A stretch of 39,491 nt of DNA from an uncultured Oscillibacter sp. (GCA_945868085.1 CAMBKF010000018.1:1-39491), one strand, 5' to 3'; counted from the stretch's first letter, positions 1 through 8,928 are shown. Numbers and translations are program-made. The notes: a model not told the origin generated them from the sequence alone.

Positions 1-1511
1 TCCACGCCGCCGATGTCCACAAACACGCCGTAGCTGGTCATGGACTTCACGGTGCCGGTGTAGTGCTTACCCACCTCGATGCTCTCCCAGATGGCAGCCT
101 GAGCAGCCTGACGGGCCTCGAACTGCACCGCACGGATGGAACCCACCACGCGGCGGCGGGCACGGTTGACCTCGGTGATGCGCAGGGAGACGGTCTGGCC
201 GATCATCTCGCTGAGATCGGCGCCCCGGGGCTGGCCGCTTTGGGAAGCGGGCACGAACACGCGCACGCCCTTGACGTTGACGACGATGCCGCCCTTGTTC
301 TCCTCGGTGACCTTGCCCTCCAGGGTGGTCTTCTCCTCGCGGGCCTTCTCGATGTCCTCCCAGACCTTCACGGCGTCCAGGCGCTTCTTGGAGAGCATAG
401 CATAGCCCTCCACGTCGTTGACGCGGATGATGTAGGTCTCGATCTCGTCGCCGACCTTCACCACATCCTCGGGCTTGACGTTGGGATCAGCGCTCAGCTC
501 ATCCACGGCGATATAGCCAGCCTGCTTGCAGCCCAGGTCGACCTGGACCTCGGTGGGGCCGACTGCCGTCACAATACCGGTTACCTTCTCTCCTGTATTT
601 AAAGTTTTAAAAGATTTTTCCAGCATTTCCTCGAAGCTTTCCTCGTTGGCTTCCATGGTCTTGATTTCTTCGCTCATCGTTGTATATACCTCCTTAATGA
701 TGCCCGCAGGCGTAGACGCGCCGGCCGTTAGACCTGCCACAAGACATCCTTCAAAAAGGTCTGACGAGAGCTCACCGGCCCGCTCGATCTGAACGACCCG
801 TCCGCATTTCTCCCTGCAAATCTCCGCTAAATGCTTGGTATTGGCACTTTTCCGGTCTCCGACAACGACCATAACGTCCACTTTGGCCGCCAGTTCGGCC
901 GCCTCCGCTTGACGCCTATGCGTAGCATTACATATTGTATCAAAGATTTTTACATTTGTACACTGTTTTTTTAAAATTTCTTTAGAACTTTCCCAAATTG
1001 TTCGCACACAGGTGGTTTGTGCCGCCGCCGTCAGGGGCAGAGCCCTGCGGCTTTCGTCCTCCGCCAGCCATTTTTCCAGCTCCTCCGGTCCCGGCAGGAT
1101 CACCGACCGCTCCGACCAGCTGGCCACACCCATGACCTCCGGGTGGTGGGGCTCGCCGATGATAAGGGGGGTCCGCCCCTCCTCCTGGGCCTGGGCCACC
1201 AGCTGCTGGATGCGCAGCACATTGGGGCAGGTGGCGTTGACGCACCGGGCGCCCAGCTCCTCCAGCTTTTCAAAAACCTCTTTTTTCTCCCCGTGGGAGC
1301 GGATAACCACCGTTTCGCCGGGCCGGATCTCCTGCCAGGACTCCGCCTTGCGCATCCCCAGCGCCTCCAGCTCCGCCACCACGTTGGCGTTGTGGATGAT
1401 GCTGCCCAGCATCACGCAGGGCTCTCCCCGGCGCGCCGTATCCCGGGCCATGTCCACCGCCCGCTTTACGCCGTAGCAGAATCCCGCGCTCTGCGCCACC
1501 ATTACGTCCAT
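1..1511 (-). CDS. ispH: IspH (HMBPP reductase) fused to ribosomal protein S1-type domains, 3' end outside window
   Basis: The N-terminal ~280 residues are 4-hydroxy-3-methylbut-2-enyl diphosphate reductase, the last step of the MEP isoprenoid pathway. The three 4Fe-4S cysteines are visible: C12 in GFCYGV, one in NATCPNV, and one in DTICNATHRRQ. The frame continues without a stop through a linker near residue 279 into S1 RNA-binding repeats: one at about 305-375, one at about 390-455, and a third cut by the window edge. 503 codons are visible. The ATG at 1511 follows GGGGGAG and overlaps the end of the acyltransferase gene by 10 bases. IspH-S1 fusions are known in Clostridia. The S1 part may act in translation initiation, but how the two halves cooperate is not evident from sequence. 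It is the last visible gene of the long minus-strand operon. Confidence 0.95.
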   Translation of the reverse strand, partial: MDVMVAQSAGFCYGVKRAVDMARDTARRGEPCVMLGSIIHNANVVAELEALGMRKAESWQEIRPGETVVIRSHGEKKEVFEKLEELGARCVNATCPNVLRIQQLVAQAQEEGRTPLIIGEPHHPEVMGVASWSERSVILPGPEELEKWLAEDESRRALPLTAAAQTTCVRTIWESSKEILKKQCTNVKIFDTICNATHRRQAEAAELAAKVDVMVVVGDRKSANTKHLAEICREKCGRVVQIERAGELSSDLFEGCLVAGLTAGASTPAGIIKEVYTTMSEEIKTMEANEESFEEMLEKSFKTLNTGEKVTGIVTAVGPTEVQVDLGCKQAGYIAVDELSADPNVKPEDVVKVGDEIETYIIRVNDVEGYAMLSKKRLDAVKVWEDIEKAREEKTTLEGKVTEENKGGIVVNVKGVRVFVPASQSGQPRGADLSEMIGQTVSLRITEVNRARRRVVGSIRAVQFEARQAAQAAIWESIEVGKHYTGTVKSMTSYGVFVDIGGV

Positions 1512-2107
1512 GTTTCTCCCCCTAATTCATACGCCTGACGCACCACCTCGTCGGCGTTGGCCTGGTATTCCTCCGCCGTACCCTTCCGGCCCGTGTACTC
1601 CGGTGTAAAGGGCTTGCCGAAAATAATGGGCACCCTGGCAAACAGCCGCTTTTTCGTCCCGATATAAATGGGCATCAGCTTGGCCCCGGCCCGGATGGCC
1701 ATCATGGCCACGCCGCCCTTGGGCCGCACGCCCCGGTTCTTTTTGCGCACCCGGGTCCCCTCGGGGAAAACCATCAGCATAAACCCGTCCTTCAGAGCCT
1801 GGATGGATCTTTTTACCGCGCCGATGTCGGAGTGGCCCCGGTCCACGGGGAATACGCCCATTTTTCGCAGGAACGTGCGCAGAACAGGGATCTTAAACAG
1901 CTGATTTTTTCCCATGATCTGCAGGTTTGCCTCCCGTCCCAGGGCGCAGATGAGCAGAATGGGATCCCAGTTGCTGCTGTGATTGGGGCACAGCAGCACA
2001 GGCCCCTCCTTGGGCACGTTCTCCAGTCCCTCCACCCGGATGGGGTGCAGGAATGTGGCGATAGGCTTCACAATGTCATATACGGTGGCAAAATATTTGC
2101 TGCTCAT
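1502..2107 (-). CDS. plsC: 1-acyl-sn-glycerol-3-phosphate acyltransferase (PlsC family)
   Basis: This 201-residue acyltransferase should make phosphatidic acid from lysophosphatidic acid at the membrane. It shows the family motifs: the HX4D catalytic motif in NHSSNWDP (H43, D48) and the FPEGTR substrate-binding motif at 114-119. The length is typical of short bacterial PlsC proteins. Its ATG shares one base with the stop of cmk (TAATG) and its 3' end overlaps ispH by 10 bases, so the three genes are probably translationally coupled. The cmk-plsC-ispH order is a conserved clostridial arrangement linking nucleotide, phospholipid and isoprenoid synthesis. Acyl-donor specificity cannot be read from the sequence. 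Confidence 0.92.
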   Translation of the reverse strand: MSSKYFATVYDIVKPIATFLHPIRVEGLENVPKEGPVLLCPNHSSNWDPILLICALGREANLQIMGKNQLFKIPVLRTFLRKMGVFPVDRGHSDIGAVKRSIQALKDGFMLMVFPEGTRVRKKNRGVRPKGGVAMMAIRAGAKLMPIYIGTKKRLFARVPIIFGKPFTPEYTGRKGTAEEYQANADEVVRQAYELGGETWT

Positions 2108-2781
2108 TATCTGACCCGCTTTCTGATCTCCTGTAAAATAGCGTCCTTGCTCTGCTGAAAATCCATGTGGGTGGTGTCCACCGTCACGGCATCTGCGGCT
2201 GCCTGCAGCGGCGCCGCCTCCCGGTGGCTGTCCGCCCAGTCCCGCTGCTTCATTTCCTCCAGCACCTGTTCGTAGGGCTTGGGGGTCCCCCGTTGCTCCA
2301 GCTCCATAGTCCGGCGGCGGGCCCGCACCTCCACATCCGCGCTGAGGAAGATCTTCACCTGGGCCTGGGGCAGCACCACGGTGCCGATGTCCCGGCCGTC
2401 CATAATGACGCTGCTGCGCCGGGCCATGTCCCGCTGCATCTCCAGCAGGAAGGTCCGCACCGCCGGAATGGCGGATACGGCGGAGGCATACATGGAGATC
2501 TCCGGCAGCCGGATCTGCTCTGTCACATCCTCCCCGTTGAGAAGCATGTGCTGCAATCCGTCATCGCTGTAGCGCATGTCCACCCGGATCTGCGGCAGCG
2601 CAGCCACCACCGCCGCGGCGTCTTTGGGATCAATGCCGTTTTTATACATATAGTAACCGATGCTGCGGTAAATGGCGCCGGTATCCACATATACGATGCC
2701 CAGCTCCTTGGCCACAGCCTTGCTCAGTGTGCTCTTGCCTGCTCCGGACGGGCCGTCCACGGCCACGGAATATACGCTCAT
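2107..2781 (-). CDS. cmk: Cytidylate kinase
   Basis: A 224-residue cytidylate kinase that phosphorylates CMP and dCMP with ATP. The protein opens with the P-loop GPSGAGKST (about residues 10-18), followed by the YVDTGAIYRSIG nucleotide-binding region and the DGRDIGTVV motif diagnostic of Cmk. The frame stays open upstream to 3108, but the ATG at 2781 is chosen because the kinase fold starts there and it forms an ATGA overlap with the upstream flavoprotein gene. The stop overlaps the start of plsC by one base. No residues appear to be missing. Confidence 0.95.
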   Translation of the reverse strand: MSVYSVAVDGPSGAGKSTLSKAVAKELGIVYVDTGAIYRSIGYYMYKNGIDPKDAAAVVAALPQIRVDMRYSDDGLQHMLLNGEDVTEQIRLPEISMYASAVSAIPAVRTFLLEMQRDMARRSSVIMDGRDIGTVVLPQAQVKIFLSADVEVRARRRTMELEQRGTPKPYEQVLEEMKQRDWADSHREAAPLQAAADAVTVDTTHMDFQQSKDAILQEIRKRVR

Positions 2782-4028
2782 AGTTCTCTCTCTCCTTCTG
2801 TTTCTGCGGCGGCGATCCCTGCCGCCCGGCCCGTAGCCCAGGCGATCTGCAGGTTGAACCCGCCTGTGTAAGCATCTACATCCAAAATCTCTCCCGCGAA
2901 GAAAAGCCCGCGGACCTTTTTGGATTCCATGCTGTTGGGGTTTACCTCCCCCACCTTGATCCCGCCGGAGGTGACGATAGCCTCTGCCACCGGCCGTGGA
3001 CCGGTAACGGATAGGCCAAAATGCTTCAACTCCTGCAGCAGCGCCCGGCGCTGCTCTTTTTTCAGGGAATTGGCCTTCAGCTCCGGGGAAAGCCCCAGCC
3101 GCCGGCACATCACCGGCACCATGCTGTGGGGCAGCAGCGAGGAAAGCACGTTTTCCATGTTCCGGTTGCTCTGCTCCCGCAGCTCCCGCAGCAGCCGCTC
3201 CTCCAACTTTTCCTCGGAAAGGGCCGGCTTCAGGTCGATGGACAGCCTATAGCTATGCTTGCCCCAGTCCCGCAGATGCGCACTGGCTGACAGCACCAAC
3301 GGCCCCGATACGCCGAAATGGGTGAACAGCATCTCGCCGAACTCGCTGAACACGGTCTTTCCCTTCTCGTTCCGGGCGGAAAGCTGCACGTTTTTCAGCG
3401 CCAGTCCCTGCATCTGTCCGCAGCAGGGATCATCGCTCACCAGGGGCACCAGGGAGCCATGGGGCTCTACAATGGTGTGCCCCAGCTGAGCGGCCATCCG
3501 ATAGCCGTCTCCGGTAGAACCCGTCCCGGGATAGGACACGCCCCCGGTGGCCAGGATCACCGCTGCAGCCGGATACTCTTTCTTTTCCCCCTGTACGGCG
3601 CAGACTACGCCCTCCTCCGTCAGCAAAGACACCGCCCGGTCGTGCTCCCACCGGACGCCCAGCTTCTCCATCCGCCGTTTCAGCGCTCCGGACACATCGA
3701 AAGCGCAGTCTGACACGGGAAATACCCGGTTTCCCCGCTCCGTTTTCAGCGGCACGCCGATCCCCTCCAAAAACGCCATCGCATCGGCGCTTGTGAAGCG
3801 GGTCAAGGCGCTGTAAAGAAACTTACCATTACGGGGAATATGCGCCATCAGCTCCTCCACGGGGCAGTTATTGGTCACGTTGCACCGGCCCTTGCCGGTG
3901 ATATTCAGTTTTTTGCCCAGCCGCTCGTTGGGCTCCAGCAGGCGCACGGCCGCTCCCCGCTCTGCCGCGGCGATGGCCGCCATCATGCCGGCTGCGCCGC
4001 CGCCGATGATCACGATCTCCTTATTCAT
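2778..4028 (-). CDS. HI0933/BaiN-family NAD(P)/FAD-dependent oxidoreductase
   Basis: A flavoprotein of about 416 residues. It begins with a Rossmann dinucleotide-binding motif (IIGGGAAGMMAA) and the family signature GKGRCNVTN near residue 50. The C-terminal FAD-binding segment reads GLFFAGEILDVDAYTGGFN. The family (HI0933, YhiN, BaiN) is very widespread. BaiN was proposed to act in bile-acid dehydroxylation, but most members have no proven substrate and none should be assumed here. The ATG at 4028 is preferred over an upstream frame extension to 4067 because the Rossmann strand begins right after it. It overlaps the murR-like stop by 8 bases and the cmk start by 4. Confidence 0.88.
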   Translation of the reverse strand: MNKEIVIIGGGAAGMMAAIAAAERGAAVRLLEPNERLGKKLNITGKGRCNVTNNCPVEELMAHIPRNGKFLYSALTRFTSADAMAFLEGIGVPLKTERGNRVFPVSDCAFDVSGALKRRMEKLGVRWEHDRAVSLLTEEGVVCAVQGEKKEYPAAAVILATGGVSYPGTGSTGDGYRMAAQLGHTIVEPHGSLVPLVSDDPCCGQMQGLALKNVQLSARNEKGKTVFSEFGEMLFTHFGVSGPLVLSASAHLRDWGKHSYRLSIDLKPALSEEKLEERLLRELREQSNRNMENVLSSLLPHSMVPVMCRRLGLSPELKANSLKKEQRRALLQELKHFGLSVTGPRPVAEAIVTSGGIKVGEVNPNSMESKKVRGLFFAGEILDVDAYTGGFNLQIAWATGRAAGIAAAETEGEREL

Positions 4029-4884
4029 CTTCCGCATACCCAAAGACCCCATACCGGGACCACACACGCTCCAGCTCCGAGAACGACTCAGCCGTCTCCT
4101 CGCTTTTCTGCTGTCCCACCGCCATGATCAGCGCGTTCAGCAGGCTCACAGGGGCCGCCATAGAGTCCACAAAGGAGATCATATCGCTGCTCACCAGCAA
4201 AGACGCGCTGGCCAGCTTGTAAATAGGCGACATTTTGCTGTCCGTCACGGCGATCACATCCGCCCCCCGGTCCCGGGCGAAGCGGACGGCATTCACCGCC
4301 ATTTGGGAGTACCTGGGGAAGCTGATGCCCACCAGCACATCCCCCGGCCCGATGCGCAGCATCTGGTCGAAAATCTCCCCCGCCGCGCTCTGCACCAGGG
4401 TCACATTCTCAAAGATCAAATGGAAATAGAAATTCAGATACCCCGCCAGAAACGCCGACGACCGCACGCCTAGCAGGTAGATGTGCTTCGCCTCCACCAG
4501 CTTCTCCACCGCCAGATCGAACTCCGTCCGGTCCATGCGCTCGATGGTGCTGCGGATGGTCTCCATGTCCCGCTGCATGACGCTGCCGGCGATGTCGCCG
4601 CTGTTGATCTGCTCTCCGGAGGCCTCAATGCGCTGGATGCTGGTGAGCTTGCCCCGGATCAGCTCTTGCAGCGCCTTCTGCATGGCCGGGTAGCCGTCAT
4701 ACCCCAGCTGGGAGGCAAAGCGCACCACCGTAGACTCGCTGACCTGGGCGATCTGCCCCAGGCGGCAGGCCGTCATAAAGGCGGCCTTGTCGTAGTTGGA
4801 CAGTATGTAATTGGCGATCCGTTTCTGTCCCTTGGAAAATCCGTCCATCCCGGTGCGGATCAGATAGAGCACATTATGGCTCAT
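4021..4884 (-). CDS. MurR/RpiR-family transcriptional regulator (HTH + SIS domain)
   Basis: 287 residues. The N-terminal ~80 residues form an RpiR-type helix-turn-helix (SESTVVRFASQLGYDGY), followed by a sugar-isomerase (SIS) domain at about 110-260 that in this family senses a phosphosugar. Relatives control use of sugars such as N-acetylmuramic acid or ribose. No sugar gene is adjacent: it sits between a pseudouridine synthase (ATGA overlap) and the HI0933 flavoprotein (8-base overlap). Its target may therefore be elsewhere, or it may tune this housekeeping operon. The effector is unknown. Confidence 0.88.
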   Translation of the reverse strand: MSHNVLYLIRTGMDGFSKGQKRIANYILSNYDKAAFMTACRLGQIAQVSESTVVRFASQLGYDGYPAMQKALQELIRGKLTSIQRIEASGEQINSGDIAGSVMQRDMETIRSTIERMDRTEFDLAVEKLVEAKHIYLLGVRSSAFLAGYLNFYFHLIFENVTLVQSAAGEIFDQMLRIGPGDVLVGISFPRYSQMAVNAVRFARDRGADVIAVTDSKMSPIYKLASASLLVSSDMISFVDSMAAPVSLLNALIMAVGQQKSEETAESFSELERVWSRYGVFGYAEDE

Positions 4885-5606
4885 GGTTCATCGCTCCCCT
4901 TCAGCGTTTTGACCTCGTTCTCTGTTAAGGCTCTCCACTTGCCACATGGCAAGTTACCTAATAAAATCCCATGTTCGGCTATGCGCTCCAGCCGCAGGAC
5001 GTTCAATCCCGCCTGCCGGCACATGCGCCGGATCTGCCGGTTCTTTCCCTGGTGGATGGTCACCTGCAGCACGGCCTTTTCCCCTTCGCCGGACAGCACC
5101 TCCACCCGGGCCGGGGCAATGGGTTCCCCTTCCAGCAGGCGCATCTGCCGCAGCAGCTCAGTACCCTTTTTCCAGTCGCCCTGCACCGTCACCCGGTACA
5201 GCTTGTCCACCTCATATTTGGGGTGGATCAGCCGCTGCATCAGTTCGCCATCGTTGGTAAACAGCAGCAGCCCCTCGGAATCCATGTCCAGCCGCCCCAC
5301 GGGAAACACCCGCGCGCCGCAGTCCTTCACCAGCTCCGCCGCGGTCCTGCGCCCGAATTCATCGGAGAGGGTCGTCACATAGCCTCTCGGCTTGTGCAGC
5401 ATCAGATAGACCTTCTTTTCCCTGCCGGCCAAGGGCTTTCCGTCCACGGCAATGCAGTCCGTGTCCGGGTCCGCCTGGTCCCCGGGCCGGGCCGCCGCGC
5501 CGTTCACCGTGACCCGGCCGCAGAGCATCCATTCCTCCGCCGTCCGTCGGGAGCACAGCCCCGCCTGGGCAATGATCTTCTGCACGCGCTGGCGCACCGG
5601 TGTCAC
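4881..5606 (-). CDS. RsuA/RluB-family pseudouridine synthase
   Basis: 241 residues with an N-terminal S4 RNA-binding domain (about 5-60) and a pseudouridine synthase domain. The catalytic aspartate lies in GRLDMDSEGLLLFTNDGEL near residue 105. The family modifies rRNA; RluB acts on the large-subunit helix 89 region. The gene also follows dacB closely in Bacillus subtilis (dacB-spmA-spmB-rluB), which favours RluB over RsuA. The annotated start is GTG at 5606, next to an AAAAGGCGG ribosome site. GTG at 5597 has more usual spacing and is an equal alternative. The gene overlaps the MurR-like gene by four bases. Confidence 0.9.
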   Translation of the reverse strand: MTPVRQRVQKIIAQAGLCSRRTAEEWMLCGRVTVNGAAARPGDQADPDTDCIAVDGKPLAGREKKVYLMLHKPRGYVTTLSDEFGRRTAAELVKDCGARVFPVGRLDMDSEGLLLFTNDGELMQRLIHPKYEVDKLYRVTVQGDWKKGTELLRQMRLLEGEPIAPARVEVLSGEGEKAVLQVTIHQGKNRQIRRMCRQAGLNVLRLERIAEHGILLGNLPCGKWRALTENEVKTLKGSDEP

Positions 5607-5616
5607 CCGCCTTTTC

Positions 5617-6432
5617 TCATAAATATTTTTTCTCTCCGGGCAAGGCCGCCGTTTCCGCGCCGTTTACCCGGTCAAAGCCGTATGCATACAGCGCCGCATG
5701 GTCGGCCCAGTCGTTGCCGTCCTGCAGCGTCACAGCCGCCAGCATCCGCCCGTCCCGCTCCACGCAGGACACCAGCGTCCGCCCGGCCGCCTTGGTATAG
5801 CCTGTTTTCATCCCCACGCAGCCCTCCAGCTCCCGCAGCAGCCGGTTGTGGTTTTTCATGCTTCGCCCGCTGATTTGGGCGGCGGAGGTGGAGCATATGC
5901 GCATCAGCGTGGGGTTTTTGGCCGCATAAGCCGCCAGCTTCGCCATGTCCCGGGCCGTGGAGTAGTGTGCCTCCCCGTCCAGTCCGTTGGGGTTTTCAAA
6001 GTGGCTGCTGTCCATGCCGATCCGTCCGGCCAGGTCGTTCATCCGCCGGACGCACTGCTTTTCCCCGCCGCAGGCATCTGCCAGCGCCAGGGCCGCGTCG
6101 TTGCCGGAGCACAGCAGCAGGCCGTACAGCAGGGTCTCCACCGTCACCCTTTCCCCGGGCCTTAAATACATGGAGGAGCCCTCGGCCATGTGCCGCTTCG
6201 TCACGGGGACCTCCTGCCGCATCCCGCACTCCTCCAGCACCACCAGAGCCGTGAGGATCTTGGTGGTGCTGGCGATCAGCATTCGCTTGTCGGCGTTCTT
6301 CTCGTAGAGGATCTGCCCCGTGCCGCAGTCCATGAGCACCGCCGCCGTGGCGGACAGGTCCACAGCCCATACCCGCTGCGTCAGCAGCAGCAATGCCGCC
6401 AGCGCGGCGGCGGCCATGCGCGCGAATTTCAA
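5617..6432 (-). CDS. D-alanyl-D-alanine carboxypeptidase, DacB-like, short form
   Basis: A 271-residue penicillin-binding protein with all three serine-peptidase motifs: SxxK at S55-K58 (STTK), SGN at 109-111 and KTG at 209-211. A signal peptide (about 1-23) precedes it, and the C-terminal PBP5 beta domain and membrane anchor are absent. It should trim terminal D-alanine from peptidoglycan stem peptides. The neighbours gerW and rluB, and the related dacB-spmAB-rluB order in Bacillus, suggest a role in spore cortex peptidoglycan. That role is an inference. The start is a TTG at 6432 with an AAGGGTGATGGGG region upstream; ATG at 6417 is an alternative. Confidence 0.88.
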   Translation of the reverse strand: MKFARMAAAALAALLLLTQRVWAVDLSATAAVLMDCGTGQILYEKNADKRMLIASTTKILTALVVLEECGMRQEVPVTKRHMAEGSSMYLRPGERVTVETLLYGLLLCSGNDAALALADACGGEKQCVRRMNDLAGRIGMDSSHFENPNGLDGEAHYSTARDMAKLAAYAAKNPTLMRICSTSAAQISGRSMKNHNRLLRELEGCVGMKTGYTKAAGRTLVSCVERDGRMLAAVTLQDGNDWADHAALYAYGFDRVNGAETAALPGEKKYL

Positions 6433-6476
6433 TCCCCATCACCCTTTTTTACAGTTGATGGTGACAGTATACGCAG

Positions 6477-6872
6477 TTAAAATTCGGTAGTTTCCTTCTT
6501 TTTATCCAGGAAGTTCTCCACCCGATCCATGACCTGGGGCACCATTTCGATGATGCGGTCCGCGGTGCCCATGGCGGGGATCGCCACCGGCATCACCCGG
6601 GTCACACCGTCCTTCACCACCAGGAACGCCACCGGATCCACCTTCACAGCGGAGGCGGTGCCGCCGGCGAAATTCTTGCCGTCCGCCTGCTTGCCGAAGT
6701 CGCTGCCGCCGCAGGTAAAGCCGAAGCTCAGCCGGGATACCGGCACCAGGGTCACGCCGTCCGGCGTGGTAATGGGCTGGCCGATGACCGTGTCACTGCT
6801 GACCATCTCCCGCACCTTGCTCATGGAGGTCTCCATCATTTCGCTGAGGTTGGTCTTTTCCTTGTTTTCCAT
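6477..6872 (-). CDS. gerW: GerW/YtfJ family sporulation protein
   Basis: 131 residues, matching GerW (YtfJ): a conserved IGQPITTPDGVTLVPVSRLS segment, a central glycine-rich stretch, and a hydrophobic AFLVV...VMPVAIP C-terminal half. In Bacillus the protein is forespore-made and needed for proper spore germination; the biochemical role is unknown. The ATG at 6872 has GGAAAGG nine bases upstream. The ATG at 6881 abuts that site directly and is less likely. The coding sequence starts 80 bases inside the end of the DUF2953 gene in another frame, so expression is probably coupled. Confidence 0.9.
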   Translation of the reverse strand: MENKEKTNLSEMMETSMSKVREMVSSDTVIGQPITTPDGVTLVPVSRLSFGFTCGGSDFGKQADGKNFAGGTASAVKVDPVAFLVVKDGVTRVMPVAIPAMGTADRIIEMVPQVMDRVENFLDKKKETTEF

Positions 6873-7518
6873 ATTGTTCATCCTTTCCAGACTGCGTTTT
6901 TGTATCGTTTTCCGCCTTCGGCGGCTGTTTGCGAAGTCGCAGGAACCATTTGATGAGCGGCACACCGCAGGCAAAGCCGATGACCGTCAGATCCCAAATC
7001 AGGAAGGACACACCCACCTCTCCCGAGATCTTCGTTTCGCCGCCCTGCAGCTCCGGCTCCAGGTGGATGTGCGGGTCCGGCATGCGCACCAGCTCCTGCA
7101 GCACCGGCATCGCCGCATACATAGCCGCGCTGAGCCGGCCATAGAGCAGCGCCGTGTCCGCCGGGTCGTCCCCGCCTATGACCGCCGAAACATCCATGGG
7201 CGAAATGCGGACCCGCCGGAACGTCATCCGCAGCCCCTTTTTCAGGATCCGCCACAGCTCCGGCAGGCTGTCCAGCACCGTCCGGGCCGTGATCTTCGGC
7301 ATCTCCTTTTTGGGTTTTTCTTTTTTCTTCTTGGGTAGCTTTTCCTTTTTTGGCTTCTTCTTCGCCGTTTCCTTTTTTGGCACCACCTGCACGCGCACGG
7401 GCCCCAGCAGAAGTGTCACCCGGAGCTCCTCGCCGAAGGCAAGGCGCACGCCCACACGGCTCAGCTGCACCGCCAAAAAGATCGCCAGCAGTATTCCCAC
7501 TATCCACAGTGCCGTCAA
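6793..7518 (-). CDS. DUF2953 domain-containing membrane-anchored protein
   Basis: 241 residues. One N-terminal membrane helix (about 3-18) is followed by a lysine-rich stretch (about 48-72, KKETAKKKPKKEKLPKKKKE) and then the DUF2953 domain (about 75-195) containing ALLYGRLSAAMYAAMP. A hydrophobic segment IWDLTVIGFACGVPLIKWFL and a low-complexity polar tail rich in K, Q, D and G follow. The function of the family is unknown, but it is habitually found beside scpB and gerW in clostridia, suggesting a sporulation or envelope link. The tail overlaps gerW by 80 bases, which may explain its odd composition. Confidence 0.85.
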   Translation of the reverse strand: MTALWIVGILLAIFLAVQLSRVGVRLAFGEELRVTLLLGPVRVQVVPKKETAKKKPKKEKLPKKKKEKPKKEMPKITARTVLDSLPELWRILKKGLRMTFRRVRISPMDVSAVIGGDDPADTALLYGRLSAAMYAAMPVLQELVRMPDPHIHLEPELQGGETKISGEVGVSFLIWDLTVIGFACGVPLIKWFLRLRKQPPKAENDTKTQSGKDEQYGKQGKDQPQRNDGDLHEQGAGDGQQ

Positions 7519-7548
7519 GCCGTGTCCGCCTCCTCTCAGATGCTTCTG

Positions 7549-8130
7549 TCAGGTGTTCATGTCCTCGCTGATGGTCCCGTCGTTTTCCAGCCGCAGCTGC
7601 CCGTCGTTCTCCAGACCCGGCATCTCCGGCAGGTCCTCCAGGGTGTTCAGATGGAACGCCCGGAGGAACTCCTTGGTAGTGCGGTACAGCCTGGGCCGTC
7701 CCGGCACCTGCAATGTGCCGCATTCCTCGATCATGTGCCGCTCCAAAAGCAGCCCCACGGTATACGAGCTGTCCACGCCCCGGATCTGATCGATATAGGC
7801 CCGGGTGGTGGGCTGGTAGTAGGCGATGATGGTCAGCACCTCCAGCGCCGGCTGGGAGAGCTTGGCGGGTTTGCGGATCTCAAAGGCTTTGCGGATGTAG
7901 TCGGCATATTCCGGTGCCGAGCACAGCTGCCAGGTGTCTGCCATGCGCACCAGGCGTATGCCCCGGCGCTCAAAGCTGTAGTAGTCCCCCAGCTTCTGCA
8001 GCACCAGCTCCGCCGTGGGTCTGTCCAGATCCAGGGCCAGGCAGATGCGGTCGATATGCACCGGCTCGCCGGAGGCAAAGAGGATGCTCTCCAGAGCCGC
8101 CTCGATCTCTTTCATTTCCAGTATTTCCAT
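7549..8130 (-). CDS. scpB: Segregation and condensation protein B
   Basis: 193 residues, a normal ScpB length. ScpB dimerises through winged-helix domains and binds ScpA to form the SMC condensin accessory complex that compacts and segregates the chromosome. Family features include EAALESILFASGEPV at the N-terminus, LSQPALEVLTIIAYYQPTTR in the middle and RGVDSSYTVGLLLER. The ATG at 8130 has GGAGGGA just upstream; the open frame extends to 8220 but those residues overlap scpA. The scpA stop is 11 bases upstream, so the two are co-transcribed. Confidence 0.95.
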   Translation of the reverse strand: MEILEMKEIEAALESILFASGEPVHIDRICLALDLDRPTAELVLQKLGDYYSFERRGIRLVRMADTWQLCSAPEYADYIRKAFEIRKPAKLSQPALEVLTIIAYYQPTTRAYIDQIRGVDSSYTVGLLLERHMIEECGTLQVPGRPRLYRTTKEFLRAFHLNTLEDLPEMPGLENDGQLRLENDGTISEDMNT

Positions 8131-8141
8131 ATTCCCTCCGA

Positions 8142-8915
8142 TTACACCTCGGTTTCCTTGCTGCAGGACACCATGCAGTCCTCCGGCCCGCCGGCCAGGC
8201 GCAGCACATGTTTTTTGCACAGCTCCAGCACCGCCATAAAGGTGGCCACCAGCTCGCTGCGGCTGTGGCTGCCCTTGAACAGGAGCAGGAACCGTGTAAT
8301 GCCAGCCAGCTTTACACGCCGCACGATCTCTTCGGCTTTTTCTTCCACAGAGTACGGCTCCCGCTTCACGATGTCCTCAAACACCGTCAGCTGCGGGTTC
8401 AGCGCCATATCCCGCCGGTCCAGCAGCTCCTGCATGGCTATGGCCAGCTCGCCCGGCTCGTGGTCGTACTCAAACACCTTGCCCCGCTTTACCGGCTCCG
8501 GATTTTTGGTAAAGATATTGCGCCCGAACTCGCTCATGGGGCCCAGTTTTTCCGTCAGCTTGCGGATCTTCTGGTAGCACTCCCCCCGCTGCCGCTCCTG
8601 CAGGGATTGGATCAGGGCATCCATCTCGCTCTGGGCCTCCTCGTCCTCAATGGAGAGGAGCATTCGAGTCTTAATGTACATAAGATGGGAGGCCATGGTC
8701 ACAAATTCGCTGGCCACCTCCAGGTCCATCTGCTGCCGCTTTTCCAGGTATTCCAGATACTGGTCCAGGATCAGCGAGATGGGAATATCCTGGATCTCGA
8801 TTTTATTTTTGCTCAGCAGGAACAGGATCAGATCCAGCGGCCCCTCGAAATCCTCCAGCGATTCCGCCGCCCTGGTCTGCACCACTTTTTCCAATTTAAA
8901 TATGGGATTGTCCAA
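8142..8915 (-). CDS. scpA: Segregation and condensation protein A
   Basis: 257 residues. ScpA is the kleisin that bridges the SMC heads. It shows the classic N-terminal motif FEGPLDLILFLLSKNKIEI, the stretch LEVASEFVTMASHLMYIKTR and a C-terminal winged-helix region FLLLFKGSHSRSELVATFMA. The start is assigned to TTG at 8915 with GGGAG about eight bases upstream. A longer open frame reaches 9089, but it runs back through the site-2 protease gene and looks unrelated to ScpA. The gap to the protease stop is 13 bases. Confidence 0.93.
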   Translation of the reverse strand: MDNPIFKLEKVVQTRAAESLEDFEGPLDLILFLLSKNKIEIQDIPISLILDQYLEYLEKRQQMDLEVASEFVTMASHLMYIKTRMLLSIEDEEAQSEMDALIQSLQERQRGECYQKIRKLTEKLGPMSEFGRNIFTKNPEPVKRGKVFEYDHEPGELAIAMQELLDRRDMALNPQLTVFEDIVKREPYSVEEKAEEIVRRVKLAGITRFLLLFKGSHSRSELVATFMAVLELCKKHVLRLAGGPEDCMVSCSKETEV

Positions 8916-8928
8916 AATATTTTCTCCC

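Noticed and set aside
2782-3108. Upstream extension of the cmk frame
   Set aside because: It overlaps the HI0933 gene in another frame, and the kinase fold begins at 2781 with an ATGA overlap.
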